Source: Alterluteimonas quercicellularis (lineage in GTDB: Bacteria > Pseudomonadota > Gammaproteobacteria > Xanthomonadales > Xanthomonadaceae). Taken from it: 64,000 nt of DNA. The notes below the pieces were generated by a model, which saw nothing but the letters and a program-made list of their open reading frames with translations, was not told the DNA's origin and did no database searches. Location of the stretch: the NCBI RefSeq assembly GCF_021191635.1, contig NZ_JAIWPR010000025.1, positions 1 through 64,000 on the forward strand, in the 5' to 3' direction. Position 1 is the first letter of the stretch, and every line of letters starts with the position of its first letter. Below, one piece after another: positions 50,596 through 58,588 of the stretch. The position numbers were made by a program, and so were the translations under genes.

Positions 50596-50628
50596 TTTAC
50601 CGGCCCCGTCCGCGGGCGCGGTTATCCT
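50596..50628. promoter_or_regulatory. Overlapping divergent -10 boxes for lpxL and waaA
   Basis: On the minus strand TAAAAT (50601-50596) lies 9 bases before the lpxL start at 50586. On the plus strand TATCCT (50623-50628) lies 7 bases before the waaA ATG at 50636. Both would give transcripts with almost no 5' leader. No clear -35 boxes are present. Confidence 0.35.
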
Positions 50629-50635
50629 TCGCCCC

Positions 50636-51964
50636 ATGTCGATCCTCCGCACCGAGCGCGTGCTGCGCGCCCTGTACTCCGCGCTGCTCTACGTGCTCGT
50701 GCCGGTGACCGTGTACCACCTGATCTGGCGCGGTTTCCGCCAGGCCGACTACCTGCACCGCTGGAGCGAGCGCTACGCGGTCTACACGAGCGAGGCGCTG
50801 GCGGCCACGGTGTGGGTGCACGCGGTCTCGGTGGGCGAGGTCAACGCCGCGGCGCCCTTGATCGACGCGCTGCTGCGCGAGCATCCCCACCACCGGCTCC
50901 TGGTCACCACGATCACGCCGACCGGCTCGGCCCGGGTGCGCGCGCTGTGGGGCGACCGGGTCGAGCACGTCTACCTGCCCTACGACCTCACCGGCGCGGT
51001 GCGGCGCTTCCTCGACCACTACCGCCCGCGGCTGGGGCTGATCGTGGAGACCGAGCTGTGGCCGAACCTGCTGTTCTGCTGCCGCGACCACGGCATCCCG
51101 GTCTACATCGTCAACGCGCGCCTGTCGGCGCGTTCGCTGCGCGGCTACCGCACCCTGCGCCCGCTGCTGGGGCGCGCGCTGCGCACGCTGCACGGGGTCG
51201 CGGCGCAGTCGCCGGAGGACGGCCGCCGCTTCGTGCGCCTGGGCGCGCGCGGGGAACAGGTCACGGTCACCGGCAACCTCAAGTTCGACATGTACGTCGA
51301 CCCGGCCTGGGCCGCCTTCGTCGAGGACTTCCGCGCCCGCGTCGGCCCGCGGCCGGTGTGGATCGCGGCCAGCACCCACCCCGAGGAAGAAGCCGCCGTG
51401 GTCGCGCTGCACCGGCGCCTGCGCGCGCGCTGGCCGGACCTGCTGCTGCTGTGGGCGCCGCGCCACCCCGAGCGCTTCCGCGCCGCGGTGCAGGCCGCGC
51501 TCGACGCCGGCTTCGGCACCGCCACCCGCACCCTGACCCGCTGGCCCGACGCCGGCGACGCGGTCTTCGTGATCGACACCCTCGGCGAGCTGCTGCGCTA
51601 CTACGGCTGCGCGCAGGCGGCGTTCGTCGGCGGCAGCCTGCAGGACATCGGCGGCCACAACCTGCTCGAACCCGCCGCCACCCGCACCGCCATCGTCACC
51701 GGCCCGCACCTGCACAACTTCGCCGACATCGCCCGCCAGCTGCAGCGCGCCGATGCGATGCGCGTCGGCCAGGACGCCGACGGCGTGGGCGACGCGCTGG
51801 ACGCGCTGCTCGCCGACCCCGCCGAGCGCGCCCGCATGACCGATGCCGCCGCCGCGCTGGTGGAGCAGGGGCGCGGCGCGCTGCGGCGCACGCTGGCGCT
51901 GGTGGAGGCGGACCTGGCGGCGATCGACGCGGCGCCGGCCGCCGTCGCGCTCGCGCCCCATTGA
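50636..51964 (+). CDS. waaA: 3-deoxy-D-manno-octulosonic acid (Kdo) transferase
   Basis: A 442-aa inner-membrane-anchored GT-B glycosyltransferase that attaches Kdo to lipid IVA. An N-terminal anchor (~10-27) precedes the conserved WVHAVSVGEVNAA block with the catalytic Glu, VETELWPNLL, the IAASTHPEEE donor-domain motif and FVGGSLQDIGGHNLLEPAA near the C-terminus. Length and motif order are those of WaaA/KdtA. It is divergent from the acyltransferase gene that acts on its product, so the two LPS steps share a promoter region. Confidence 0.95.
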   Translation: MSILRTERVLRALYSALLYVLVPVTVYHLIWRGFRQADYLHRWSERYAVYTSEALAATVWVHAVSVGEVNAAAPLIDALLREHPHHRLLVTTITPTGSARVRALWGDRVEHVYLPYDLTGAVRRFLDHYRPRLGLIVETELWPNLLFCCRDHGIPVYIVNARLSARSLRGYRTLRPLLGRALRTLHGVAAQSPEDGRRFVRLGARGEQVTVTGNLKFDMYVDPAWAAFVEDFRARVGPRPVWIAASTHPEEEAAVVALHRRLRARWPDLLLLWAPRHPERFRAAVQAALDAGFGTATRTLTRWPDAGDAVFVIDTLGELLRYYGCAQAAFVGGSLQDIGGHNLLEPAATRTAIVTGPHLHNFADIARQLQRADAMRVGQDADGVGDALDALLADPAERARMTDAAAALVEQGRGALRRTLALVEADLAAIDAAPAAVALAPH

Positions 51965-52049
51965 CGGCAGGTCCTCGGGACGCTGGGATACGGGACGCCG
52001 CTCCATCTCCACCGCACCGCCGTCCACGCGACGGCGGCAGGAACGCCGC

Positions 52050-53375
52050 ATGACCCCTGTCAACCGCAAGACACGCCGTGCCCGCCCGCCCGCCGCGGGG
52101 AATCGCACGCCGGGGCCGGCGCCCGCTCGCCGGGCGCCGTGGCGCAGGTGCGCCGTGCTCGCCCTGCTGGCCGCGGCGGCCTGTTCGGCGCCGCCGCCGG
52201 CGGCGGCCGCCGGGCCCGCGCACGCCGGTGCCCTGCGGCCCGGCGAGTACGTCACGGAGAAGGGCTGGGGGCGGCTCCTGCTCGTCGAGCGATCCGGTGC
52301 GCTGGCGTTCTCCATCGAGAGCGTGACCGGCGAGGACTACTGCATGCTCGATGGCACCGTGCGCGGGACGGTGGGGGTCGCGAATGGCGAAGACGGCGCG
52401 TCCGCCTGTGCGGTGGAGTTCTCCGCCGTCCCGCAGGGCCTCGAGGTCGCGACCGACACCCCGGTCGAATGCAAGGCGTTCTGCGGCTACAACGGCGGCT
52501 TCGTGGGCGCCTACCTCCAGGTCGCGTCCGGCTGCGGCCGCAGCGATCTGGACCGGGCGCTCGGCGAGTCCGAGCGCCTCCACGAGGTCGGCGACGACGC
52601 GGCCGCCCTGGCGACGCTGGCGCCGGTGCTGGCCGATTGCCTGCCGACCCTGGAATGGGGCGAGGAGGGCGAGATCCGGAACCGGGTGGCGTTCGCCCAA
52701 TACGCGAACCGCCTCTACGCGGAGTGCCTGGCCACGCTCGAGCCCTACGCCGCGGACGCCGCGGAGGACGACGACGCGGTGGCCGAGCGGTGGCCGCCGG
52801 TGCTCGGCGACCGCTACCTGGCGATCGTCCGCGAGGCGAGAACGACCCTCGATGCGTGCCGCCTGGGGCGCCCGGGCGCGTCCGCGGCGCCGCCCGCTGC
52901 GCCGCCGCCGGCCGTCGCGGAGCCGGCGACGCCGGGCGATGCGCCGTTCACGGGGGCGTGGTCGGTCCGGTGGTGCGACGGGCCGGACGCCCCGGGCCGG
53001 CCCTGCGGCGGATTCCAGGCCTACCTGTTCCAGGCCGGGGACCGGATCTGCGGAACGTACAGCGGCCTGGATCCGCGGGCGAACCGGCTCGACGCGGGCG
53101 AGCCGCGCTCGGTCGTGGGCGTCGTGCTGGACCGGGTCGCGGTGCTCGCCGTCACCAGCGAGCGGAGCGGCGGGACCTACCTGGCGACGGCGCGCCTCGA
53201 CGGCGACGCGCTCGGGTGGGACATCGCCGGCACGGTGAAGGAAGGCGCCGGGGGCGAGCCCGCCCTGATCGCCGACGGCGATCGCCTGGTCAGGAGCGCA
53301 TCGGACGAGGAGTCGCGATACCTGGACCGCGCGATCCGCGATTGCGCTCCGGCGGCCGCCGAAGGCGAGGGATGA
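52050..53375 (+). CDS. Exported protein of unknown function
   Basis: A 441-aa protein that I do not recognise. An Arg-rich N-terminus and hydrophobic core end in LLAAAACSAPPP, so it is secreted and may be a lipoprotein, although the lipobox is poor. The mature part has a Cys-rich N-terminal region (GEDYCMLDG, VECKAFCGYNGG), a helical middle with a repeat-like YAECLATLEPYA segment, a Pro/Ala linker (~285-310) and a C-terminal domain starting FTGAWSVRWCDG that contains CGTYSGLDPRANRLD. An AGGA site precedes ATG 52050. The unlinked next gene is also a secreted unknown, convergent with it. Confidence 0.7.
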   Translation: MTPVNRKTRRARPPAAGNRTPGPAPARRAPWRRCAVLALLAAAACSAPPPAAAAGPAHAGALRPGEYVTEKGWGRLLLVERSGALAFSIESVTGEDYCMLDGTVRGTVGVANGEDGASACAVEFSAVPQGLEVATDTPVECKAFCGYNGGFVGAYLQVASGCGRSDLDRALGESERLHEVGDDAAALATLAPVLADCLPTLEWGEEGEIRNRVAFAQYANRLYAECLATLEPYAADAAEDDDAVAERWPPVLGDRYLAIVREARTTLDACRLGRPGASAAPPAAPPPAVAEPATPGDAPFTGAWSVRWCDGPDAPGRPCGGFQAYLFQAGDRICGTYSGLDPRANRLDAGEPRSVVGVVLDRVAVLAVTSERSGGTYLATARLDGDALGWDIAGTVKEGAGGEPALIADGDRLVRSASDEESRYLDRAIRDCAPAAAEGEG

Positions 53376-53427
53376 CCGGAACGGGCACGCTCCGCGCAAG
53401 GCGGACCGGGCCCGACCGGCGGCCGCG

Positions 53428-54048
53428 CTACGGGGACGGGCCCGCCGCCCGATACAGGTCGGTCCGCACGTTCGCGCACCTGAAGTAGCCCGCGGCGGGC
53501 TCGCCGCCGGTGCCCTGGGGCGACCAGCGCAGCCGTTCCCGCCGAAGCGCCAGCAGGAAGGTGCCGGTTTCCTCATCGTCGTCCGGCATGGCGTCGGTGC
53601 CGACCCGGGCGTCGATCCGCCACGCGCCCTCGCCCAGGCGCTCGATGTCCTCGACGACGTTGAAGCCGCCTTCGCCGTACTCCGCATACTCGTGGACCAG
53701 TCCCGGCGTGATCACGAGGCTGCCGACCATCGACATCCATCCCGCGTCGCCTTCGCCGATGTCTTCGGGCAGCGCACGGTGTCGGTCGCACTGGGCACGG
53801 CCCGCGGCATCGTCCCGATGCCAGACCCCGTGCAGCACGGCCGGCAGGTCGTGCGAACCGAGGGAGGCGGCGCGGGCTCCCGCCTGCGCCGGCGGTCGGA
53901 CGTCGCGGGCGCAGCCGGCGCCGCACAGGGCGAGGGCCAGCAGCGCCGCAAGCGCCGCCGCGCGTGCGTCCGGTCGGACCGGCCGCGGCGCGGGCCGGCG
54001 GTCGGGGCCGGGCCGACAGGGGCCGGAACGGAAAGCGGTTACGGCCAT
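53428..54048 (-). CDS. Small exported protein of unknown function
   Basis: A 206-aa protein with an Arg/Pro-rich N-terminus and a hydrophobic segment ending LALCGAGCARD, a possible lipoprotein signal. The mature domain contains the strand-rich segment WMSMVGSLVITPGLVHEYAE and EETGTFLLALRRERLRWSPQ, suggesting a small beta-barrel or lipocalin-like fold. I do not recognise the family. It converges with the gene ending at 53375, and the 254-bp gap to its right (54049-54302) contains only the tolC terminator. Confidence 0.65.
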   Translation of the reverse strand: MAVTAFRSGPCRPGPDRRPAPRPVRPDARAAALAALLALALCGAGCARDVRPPAQAGARAASLGSHDLPAVLHGVWHRDDAAGRAQCDRHRALPEDIGEGDAGWMSMVGSLVITPGLVHEYAEYGEGGFNVVEDIERLGEGAWRIDARVGTDAMPDDDEETGTFLLALRRERLRWSPQGTGGEPAAGYFRCANVRTDLYRAAGPSP

Positions 54049-54243
54049 TGGCGGTTCCTGGTCGTCTTCGATGCTTGCTGAGCCTAGCCGGCAAGGATGC
54101 GGGCATTGATGGCCCGGGTGGATCTGCCGTCGACCGCGGATTCAGGCCGTGCCGGCGGGACACGCCCTTGTGGCACGCGTGCGTGATTTCGCGCCTTGCG
54201 GGATGTGCCTTGTGGTGCTTGCAGGCTTCCGTGCTTTCGCTCC

Positions 54244-54277
54244 GGGAAAAACAGAAGCCCCCGCGAACGGGGGCTTC
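54244..54277 (-). terminator. Rho-independent terminator of tolC
   Basis: On the minus strand a perfect 10-bp stem (GAAGCCCCCG/CGGGGGCTTC, 54277-54254) with a TTCG loop is followed by a T-rich tract (TGTTTTTC). It begins 25 bases after the tolC stop and is the only classical intrinsic terminator with a T-tract that I found here. Confidence 0.92.
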
Positions 54278-54302
54278 CGGTGCCGGTGCGGGCGTGCGGA
54301 CG

Positions 54303-55670
54303 CTACTGCTGGGTGCCGGTCGGCGCGGTCGGGGCGGTGGCCGGGGTCTGGGCGTCGACGGTCAGCAGGCGGTTGATCTCCTGCAGGTCGGCGATGTCCA
54401 GGGTGCCCACGGCCTGCTCGAGCAGCAGGCGGTTCTGCAGGAAGTTGTAGCGCGCCAGCGCGTACTGCTGCTCGGCGCTGAGCAGGTTCTGCTGGTTGAT
54501 CAGCACGTCGACCACGGTGCGGGTGCCGACTTCCAGGCCGACCTCGGAGGCCTCGTAGGCGGCACGGGCCGAGATCACCGCCTGGCGGCGGGCCTCGACC
54601 TCGGTGACGCCGGCGACGACGGTCTGGTAGGCGTTGCGGGCGTTGCGCTCCAGCGCGCGGCGGGTCTGCACCAGCTGGTCCTCGGCGATGTCGCGGCTGG
54701 CGATGGCCTGGCGCACGCCCGACTGGGTGGCGCCGCCGGCGAAGATCGGCACGGTCAGGGTCAGGCCGATGCTGTGGCCTTCCGAGCGCCGCGCGCCGGT
54801 CGGATTCTCCGCAGTGACGTTCAGGTCGCCCCAGTAGCTGTTGTTGTTGTAGCCGGCGCCCAGCGCCAGCCGCGGCAGGTGGCCGGCCTTGGCGCCGGTA
54901 ACGTTGTGCTCGGCGGCGCGCACGGCGTACTCGGCGGCGCGCAGGGACGGGTTCTGCTCCAGCGCGGCGGCCACCCAGGCGTCGGCGTCGCCGCCGGCGG
55001 GCACCTCGGGCTGGAAGTCCTCGGGCAGCGCGCGCAGGTTGCGCACCTGCACCCCGGTCAGCTCGGCCAGGGCCTGGTAGGCGTCCTCCAGCGCGTTGCG
55101 GCTGGTGATCACCTGGGCGCGCGCGTCGTCGAACTGGGCGCGGGTCTCGTGGACGTCGGTGATCGGCGCCAGGCCGACCTCGAGGCGCCGGCTGGCGAAG
55201 TCGAACTGCTTCTGCAGCGCCTCCTGCGCGGCCTCGGCGGCGGCCAGGGTCTCGATCGCGACCAGCACGTTGAAGTAGGCCTGCGAGGTCCGGGTGAACA
55301 GGTTCTGGTTCTCGGCCTCCAGGTCGAGCCCGGCGGCGACGTTGAGCTGGCGCTGGGCGCGGTAGCTGGAGATCAGGCCGAGGTCGAACACGGTCTGGTT
55401 CAGGCTGGCGCCAAGCGTGCGCGTGCGGGCGTCGCCGTCCTCGCCGGCGACGTACTGGCGGTTCAGGCCCACGCTGCCGTTGAGTTGCGGCAGCAGCTGC
55501 GCGCGCGCCTGCACCTCGCCTTCGCGGGAGATGGCGCGGTTGGATTCGGCGATCGAGAGCTGGGGGTCGCCGCCGCGGGCCAGTTCGTAGGTCTGCACCA
55601 GGTCCTGGGCGAAGGCCGACGCGGGCAGCAGGGCGAGGGTCAGGGCGAAAGCGAGGGGGCGGCGCAGCAT
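54303..55670 (-). CDS. tolC: TolC family outer-membrane channel
   Basis: A 455-aa outer-membrane efflux protein. The signal peptide (cleavage after SAFA, ~22) is followed by two OEP repeats: helices from LVQTYELARGGDPQLSIAES, beta segments around GSVGLNRQYV, then ALEQNPSLRAAEYAVRAAEH and LGLTLTVPIF-like strands. The family-typical equator helices are present (ARRQAVISARAAYEASEVGL). It is the exit duct for type I secretion and for RND and MacAB pumps; both kinds of inner-membrane partner are encoded in this window. The start ATG 55670 has an AGGA site. It follows pcm (90 bases) and ends in an intrinsic terminator. Confidence 0.94.
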   Translation of the reverse strand: MLRRPLAFALTLALLPASAFAQDLVQTYELARGGDPQLSIAESNRAISREGEVQARAQLLPQLNGSVGLNRQYVAGEDGDARTRTLGASLNQTVFDLGLISSYRAQRQLNVAAGLDLEAENQNLFTRTSQAYFNVLVAIETLAAAEAAQEALQKQFDFASRRLEVGLAPITDVHETRAQFDDARAQVITSRNALEDAYQALAELTGVQVRNLRALPEDFQPEVPAGGDADAWVAAALEQNPSLRAAEYAVRAAEHNVTGAKAGHLPRLALGAGYNNNSYWGDLNVTAENPTGARRSEGHSIGLTLTVPIFAGGATQSGVRQAIASRDIAEDQLVQTRRALERNARNAYQTVVAGVTEVEARRQAVISARAAYEASEVGLEVGTRTVVDVLINQQNLLSAEQQYALARYNFLQNRLLLEQAVGTLDIADLQEINRLLTVDAQTPATAPTAPTGTQQ

Positions 55671-55759
55671 GGAGGGTCCTTGGCTTCGGTGGAACGACCG
55701 CGCCGGCGCGGGCGCGGAGGCTGCGGGGGGCGAGCCCCGCGTGGATCGGAACGCACGGA

Positions 55760-56422
55760 TCAGAACTGGAACTCCGCGGACGGTTCGGCGCCCGCGAGAT
55801 AGGCCAGCTCGGTCTCGAACAACGATTCGACGCGCACGGCGTTGACATCCTCGCCGCTGCGATGGACCAGCACGGCCTCCATCGCCGGCGCCCGGCCGCG
55901 CACCGCGAACAGGCGTCCACCCGGACGCAGCCACTCGAGGAAACGTGACGGCACCCGGTCGACCGCGGCGTTCACGCAGATCGCGTCGAAGCGGCGCGTG
56001 GTCTGCCAGACCAGCGCGTCGGCATGCTCGACGGCGACGTTGAGCGCGCCGGTCTCGCGCAGGCGCGCGGCGGCGGCCGAGGCCAGGTCGGCGTGGCGCT
56101 CGAGCGAGACCACGTCGCGGCCCAGGCGGCCCAGGCACGCGCTGACGTAGCCGCTGCCGGTGCCGATCTCCAGCACGTCCTCGCCGTCCTGCACGAGCAG
56201 GGCCTGCAGCAGGCGCCCGGCGACGACCGGCTTGAGCGTGCGCTCGCCGTGGGCCAGCGGGATCTCGATGTCGGCGTAGGCCACCGCCTGGTAGGGCGGG
56301 GCGACGAAGCGCTCGCGCGGCACTTCGGCCAGCGCGCCGAGCACGCGCAGGTCGAGCACGTCCCAGGGCCTCACCTGCTGTTCGACCATGGCTTCGCGGG
56401 CGGCGGCGTAATCGATCGTCAT
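55760..56422 (-). CDS. pcm: Protein-L-isoaspartate O-methyltransferase family protein
   Basis: A 220-aa class I methyltransferase of the PCMT family. The SAM-binding motif VLEIGTGSGYVSACLG is at ~82-97, preceded by the VAYADIEIPLAHG block and followed by FDAICVNAAVDRVP. PCMT enzymes repair isoaspartyl residues in aged proteins. Here the usual Ser/Thr of the pre-SAM motif region is altered (GERTLKPVVAGRL), as in many proteobacterial copies placed next to tolC, so true repair activity is likely but not certain. It lies between tetR and tolC on the same strand. Confidence 0.87.
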   Translation of the reverse strand: MTIDYAAAREAMVEQQVRPWDVLDLRVLGALAEVPRERFVAPPYQAVAYADIEIPLAHGERTLKPVVAGRLLQALLVQDGEDVLEIGTGSGYVSACLGRLGRDVVSLERHADLASAAAARLRETGALNVAVEHADALVWQTTRRFDAICVNAAVDRVPSRFLEWLRPGGRLFAVRGRAPAMEAVLVHRSGEDVNAVRVESLFETELAYLAGAEPSAEFQF

Positions 56423-56543
56423 CGTGCGGTCTCGGGCGCGGGAAGCGCGATTTTACCGGGCCGGGCCGGTGGGGGCAGCATGGAGCGGGGGACGGCGGGG
56501 GCTGAGTGCCAGAAGTCACCGCGACCGCGGTCATGGGACGCGC

Positions 56544-57197
56544 TCATCGCGGCCTGCCGTAGGCGCGCAGGAACATGTCCACCGACGCTGCGATGTGCGC
56601 TTCCTGCGCCTCCTGGCCGAACTCGGAACGCTCGCAGCAGCCGAATACCAGGCGCTGGTGCGTCTCGCCCTTGAGCAGGGCGAAGAACTGGGAGGAGGCC
56701 AGCGGGATGTCGTCGATCGCCAGCTCCCCGGCACCGACGCGGCGCTCCAGCATGGCGGCGAACTTGGCCTGCACCCGCTGCGGGCCGCTCTCCCAGAACA
56801 GCTGGGCCAGGCGCTTCTCGACCATCTGCGGGGTGCACAGCATGCGGTGGCCGGCGATGGCCTGCGGCGAGCTGATCATCGTGAAGAACGCCCGGCCGAC
56901 GCTCATCAGGCGCTCGCGCAGCGGCACCGCGGGGTCGGGATCGAAGGCCGAGGTCGGCATCTGCTTCTCGCAGTGCCCGCGCGCGGCTTCGGCGAACAGG
57001 GCCTCCTTGTCGCCGAAATGGCTGTAGACCGTCAGCTTGGAAACGCCCGCCTCGGCGGCGATCTGGTCCATGCTGACGCCTTCGTAGCCGTGGCCCAGGA
57101 ACATGCGCTCGGCGGCGCTCAGGATGGCCGCGCGCTTGGCCATGTCCTTGGGGCGACCGGGGCTGGCCGTGGGCTTGCTGGAGGCTTGCTGACGCAT
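56544..57197 (-). CDS. TetR-family repressor of the RND efflux genes
   Basis: A 217-aa TetR-type regulator. The N-terminal helix-turn-helix is at ~20-65 (RAAILSAAERMFLGHGYEGV followed by VSKLTVYSHFGDKEALF). The C-terminal ligand and dimerisation domain resembles the AcrR C-terminal family (PQAIAGHRMLCTPQMVEKRL, then VDMFLRAYG). It is divergent from the adaptor-pump operon with 67 bases between starts, so it most likely represses that operon and itself until an effector binds. Confidence 0.9.
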   Translation of the reverse strand: MRQQASSKPTASPGRPKDMAKRAAILSAAERMFLGHGYEGVSMDQIAAEAGVSKLTVYSHFGDKEALFAEAARGHCEKQMPTSAFDPDPAVPLRERLMSVGRAFFTMISSPQAIAGHRMLCTPQMVEKRLAQLFWESGPQRVQAKFAAMLERRVGAGELAIDDIPLASSQFFALLKGETHQRLVFGCCERSEFGQEAQEAHIAASVDMFLRAYGRPR

Positions 57198-57203
57198 CCG
57201 ACA

Positions 57204-57234
57204 ATACTAGACCAATCAGTTTGATATTTATACT
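57204..57234. promoter_or_regulatory. Divergent promoter/operator between tetR and the RND operon
   Basis: The gap 57198-57264 is AT-rich. TATACT at 57229-57234 is a good rightward -10 box (5/6), and TAGTAT on the minus strand (57209-57204) is a leftward -10 candidate. Between them the imperfect palindrome TAGACCAATCAGTTTGA (57208-57224) resembles TetR-type operators of efflux loci. A repressor there would block both promoters. Confidence 0.45.
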
Positions 57235-57264
57235 CTACGCCCCGGCTCATTCATCGCCTGCTGC

Positions 57265-58404
57265 ATGAACGCCCCTCGCTTCCTGTTCCGGACCGCCGTG
57301 CTGGCCGCGGCGCTGCTGACGGCCGCCTGCGGCCGCGACCCGGCCGCGCCCGAGACGCCGCGGCCGGTGCTGGTGGACCCGGCGCCGGCGGGCGCGGCGG
57401 CCGCGGCCGTCGCCGTGGCCCTGCCCGGCGAGATCCGCGCGCGCGAGGAGAGCCCGCTGTCGTTCCGGGTGGGCGGCCAGCTGGTGCGCCGCCACGTCGA
57501 CGCCGGGGCCGCGGTCCGCCGCGGCCAGGTGCTGGCCGAGCTCGATCCCGGCGACCTGCGGCTGCAGGCGCAGTCGGCGCAGGCGCAGTACGGCGCCGCG
57601 GAGGCGGAACTGGTGCGCGCCCGCGCCGAGCAGGCCCGCTATGCCGAGCTGGCGCGCGAGCAGCTGGTCAGCGCCTCGGCGCTGGAGGCGCAGACCACGG
57701 CGCTGCGCGCGGCCGAGGGGCAGGCCCGCGCCGCCCGGGCCCAGCTCGACGTGGCCCGCAACCAGTCCGGCTACACCGAACTGCGCGCGCCCGAGGACGG
57801 CGTGATCGCCAGCCGCGAGGCCGAGGCCGGGCAGGTGGTCGGCGCCGGCCAGACCGTGTACGTGCTCGCCGCCGACGGCGCCCGCGAGGTCGCCATCGCG
57901 CTGCCCGAGGCGCGGATCCGCGAGTTCTCGCTGGGCCAGCCGGTGGAGGTGGAGCTGTGGAGCGCGCCGGGCCGCCGCCTGCCCGGCCGGATCCGCGAGA
58001 TCGCGCCGGCCGCCGATGCGCAGGCGCGCACCTACGCCGCGCGGGTGGCGCTGGACGGCGCCGCGCCCGGCGAGGTCGAGCTGGGCCAGAGCGCGCGGGT
58101 CTACCTGCCGCAGGGCGCGAACGCCGGGCGCAGCGTGCCGCTGTCGGCGGTGCAGCGCGGCGAGGACGGCGCGCCGGCGGTGTGGGTCGTGGCCGGGGAC
58201 GGCACCGCGCAGCCGCGCGCGGTGGTGCTGGGCGACTACGGCGAGGAGCGGGTGCCGGTGCGCTCGGGCCTGCCGGACGGCGCGCTGGTGATCGCCGCCG
58301 GTGCGCACCTGCTGCGGCCCGGGCAGCGGGTGACGCCCGTCGACCGCGACAACCGTCCCATCGAACCGGACGCCCCGAAGCCCGGCCCGGACACCAGCCC
58401 GTGA
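57265..58404 (+). CDS. RND efflux periplasmic adaptor lipoprotein
   Basis: A 379-aa membrane-fusion lipoprotein. The signal peptide ends in a lipobox (LLTAAC, Cys at ~23), so it is anchored by acylation. The lipoyl-like domain halves (ESPLSFRVGGQLVRRHVDAG and LRAPEDGVIASREAEAGQVV) flank an Ala/Gln-rich helical hairpin (~90-160), and beta-barrel and membrane-proximal domains follow. It links the RND pump encoded 184 bases downstream to a TolC-type channel, plausibly the one at 54303. Transcription is probably controlled by the TetR repressor encoded divergently. Confidence 0.92.
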   Translation: MNAPRFLFRTAVLAAALLTAACGRDPAAPETPRPVLVDPAPAGAAAAAVAVALPGEIRAREESPLSFRVGGQLVRRHVDAGAAVRRGQVLAELDPGDLRLQAQSAQAQYGAAEAELVRARAEQARYAELAREQLVSASALEAQTTALRAAEGQARAARAQLDVARNQSGYTELRAPEDGVIASREAEAGQVVGAGQTVYVLAADGAREVAIALPEARIREFSLGQPVEVELWSAPGRRLPGRIREIAPAADAQARTYAARVALDGAAPGEVELGQSARVYLPQGANAGRSVPLSAVQRGEDGAPAVWVVAGDGTAQPRAVVLGDYGEERVPVRSGLPDGALVIAAGAHLLRPGQRVTPVDRDNRPIEPDAPKPGPDTSP

Positions 58405-58458
58405 CCGGCCCGAAGCGAATCCCGCCCGACGCCTTCGCCCTTCCCTGGGCCCGAAAAG

Positions 58459-58543
58459 CGCCCTCGTCCGGCGCTGCGCGCCACCTTCTCCCGCAAGCGG
58501 GGGATTTGCACCACCTTCTCCCGCAAGCGGGAGAAGGGCCGGT
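58459..58543. repeat. Two CTTCTCCCG-type palindromic repeats within the RND operon
   Basis: Two direct copies of CCACCTTCTCCCGCAAGCGG lie at 58481-58500 and 58511-58530. The first is preceded by the GTCCGGCGCTGCGCG arm and the second is followed by GAGAAGG. They occupy the gap between the adaptor and pump genes and may modulate relative expression. The family also occurs at 5506 and 24856. Confidence 0.65.
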
Positions 58544-58588
58544 TGCCCCCTTCCTTTCCGCTGACGACTACCGCATCCCTCCCGCCCG

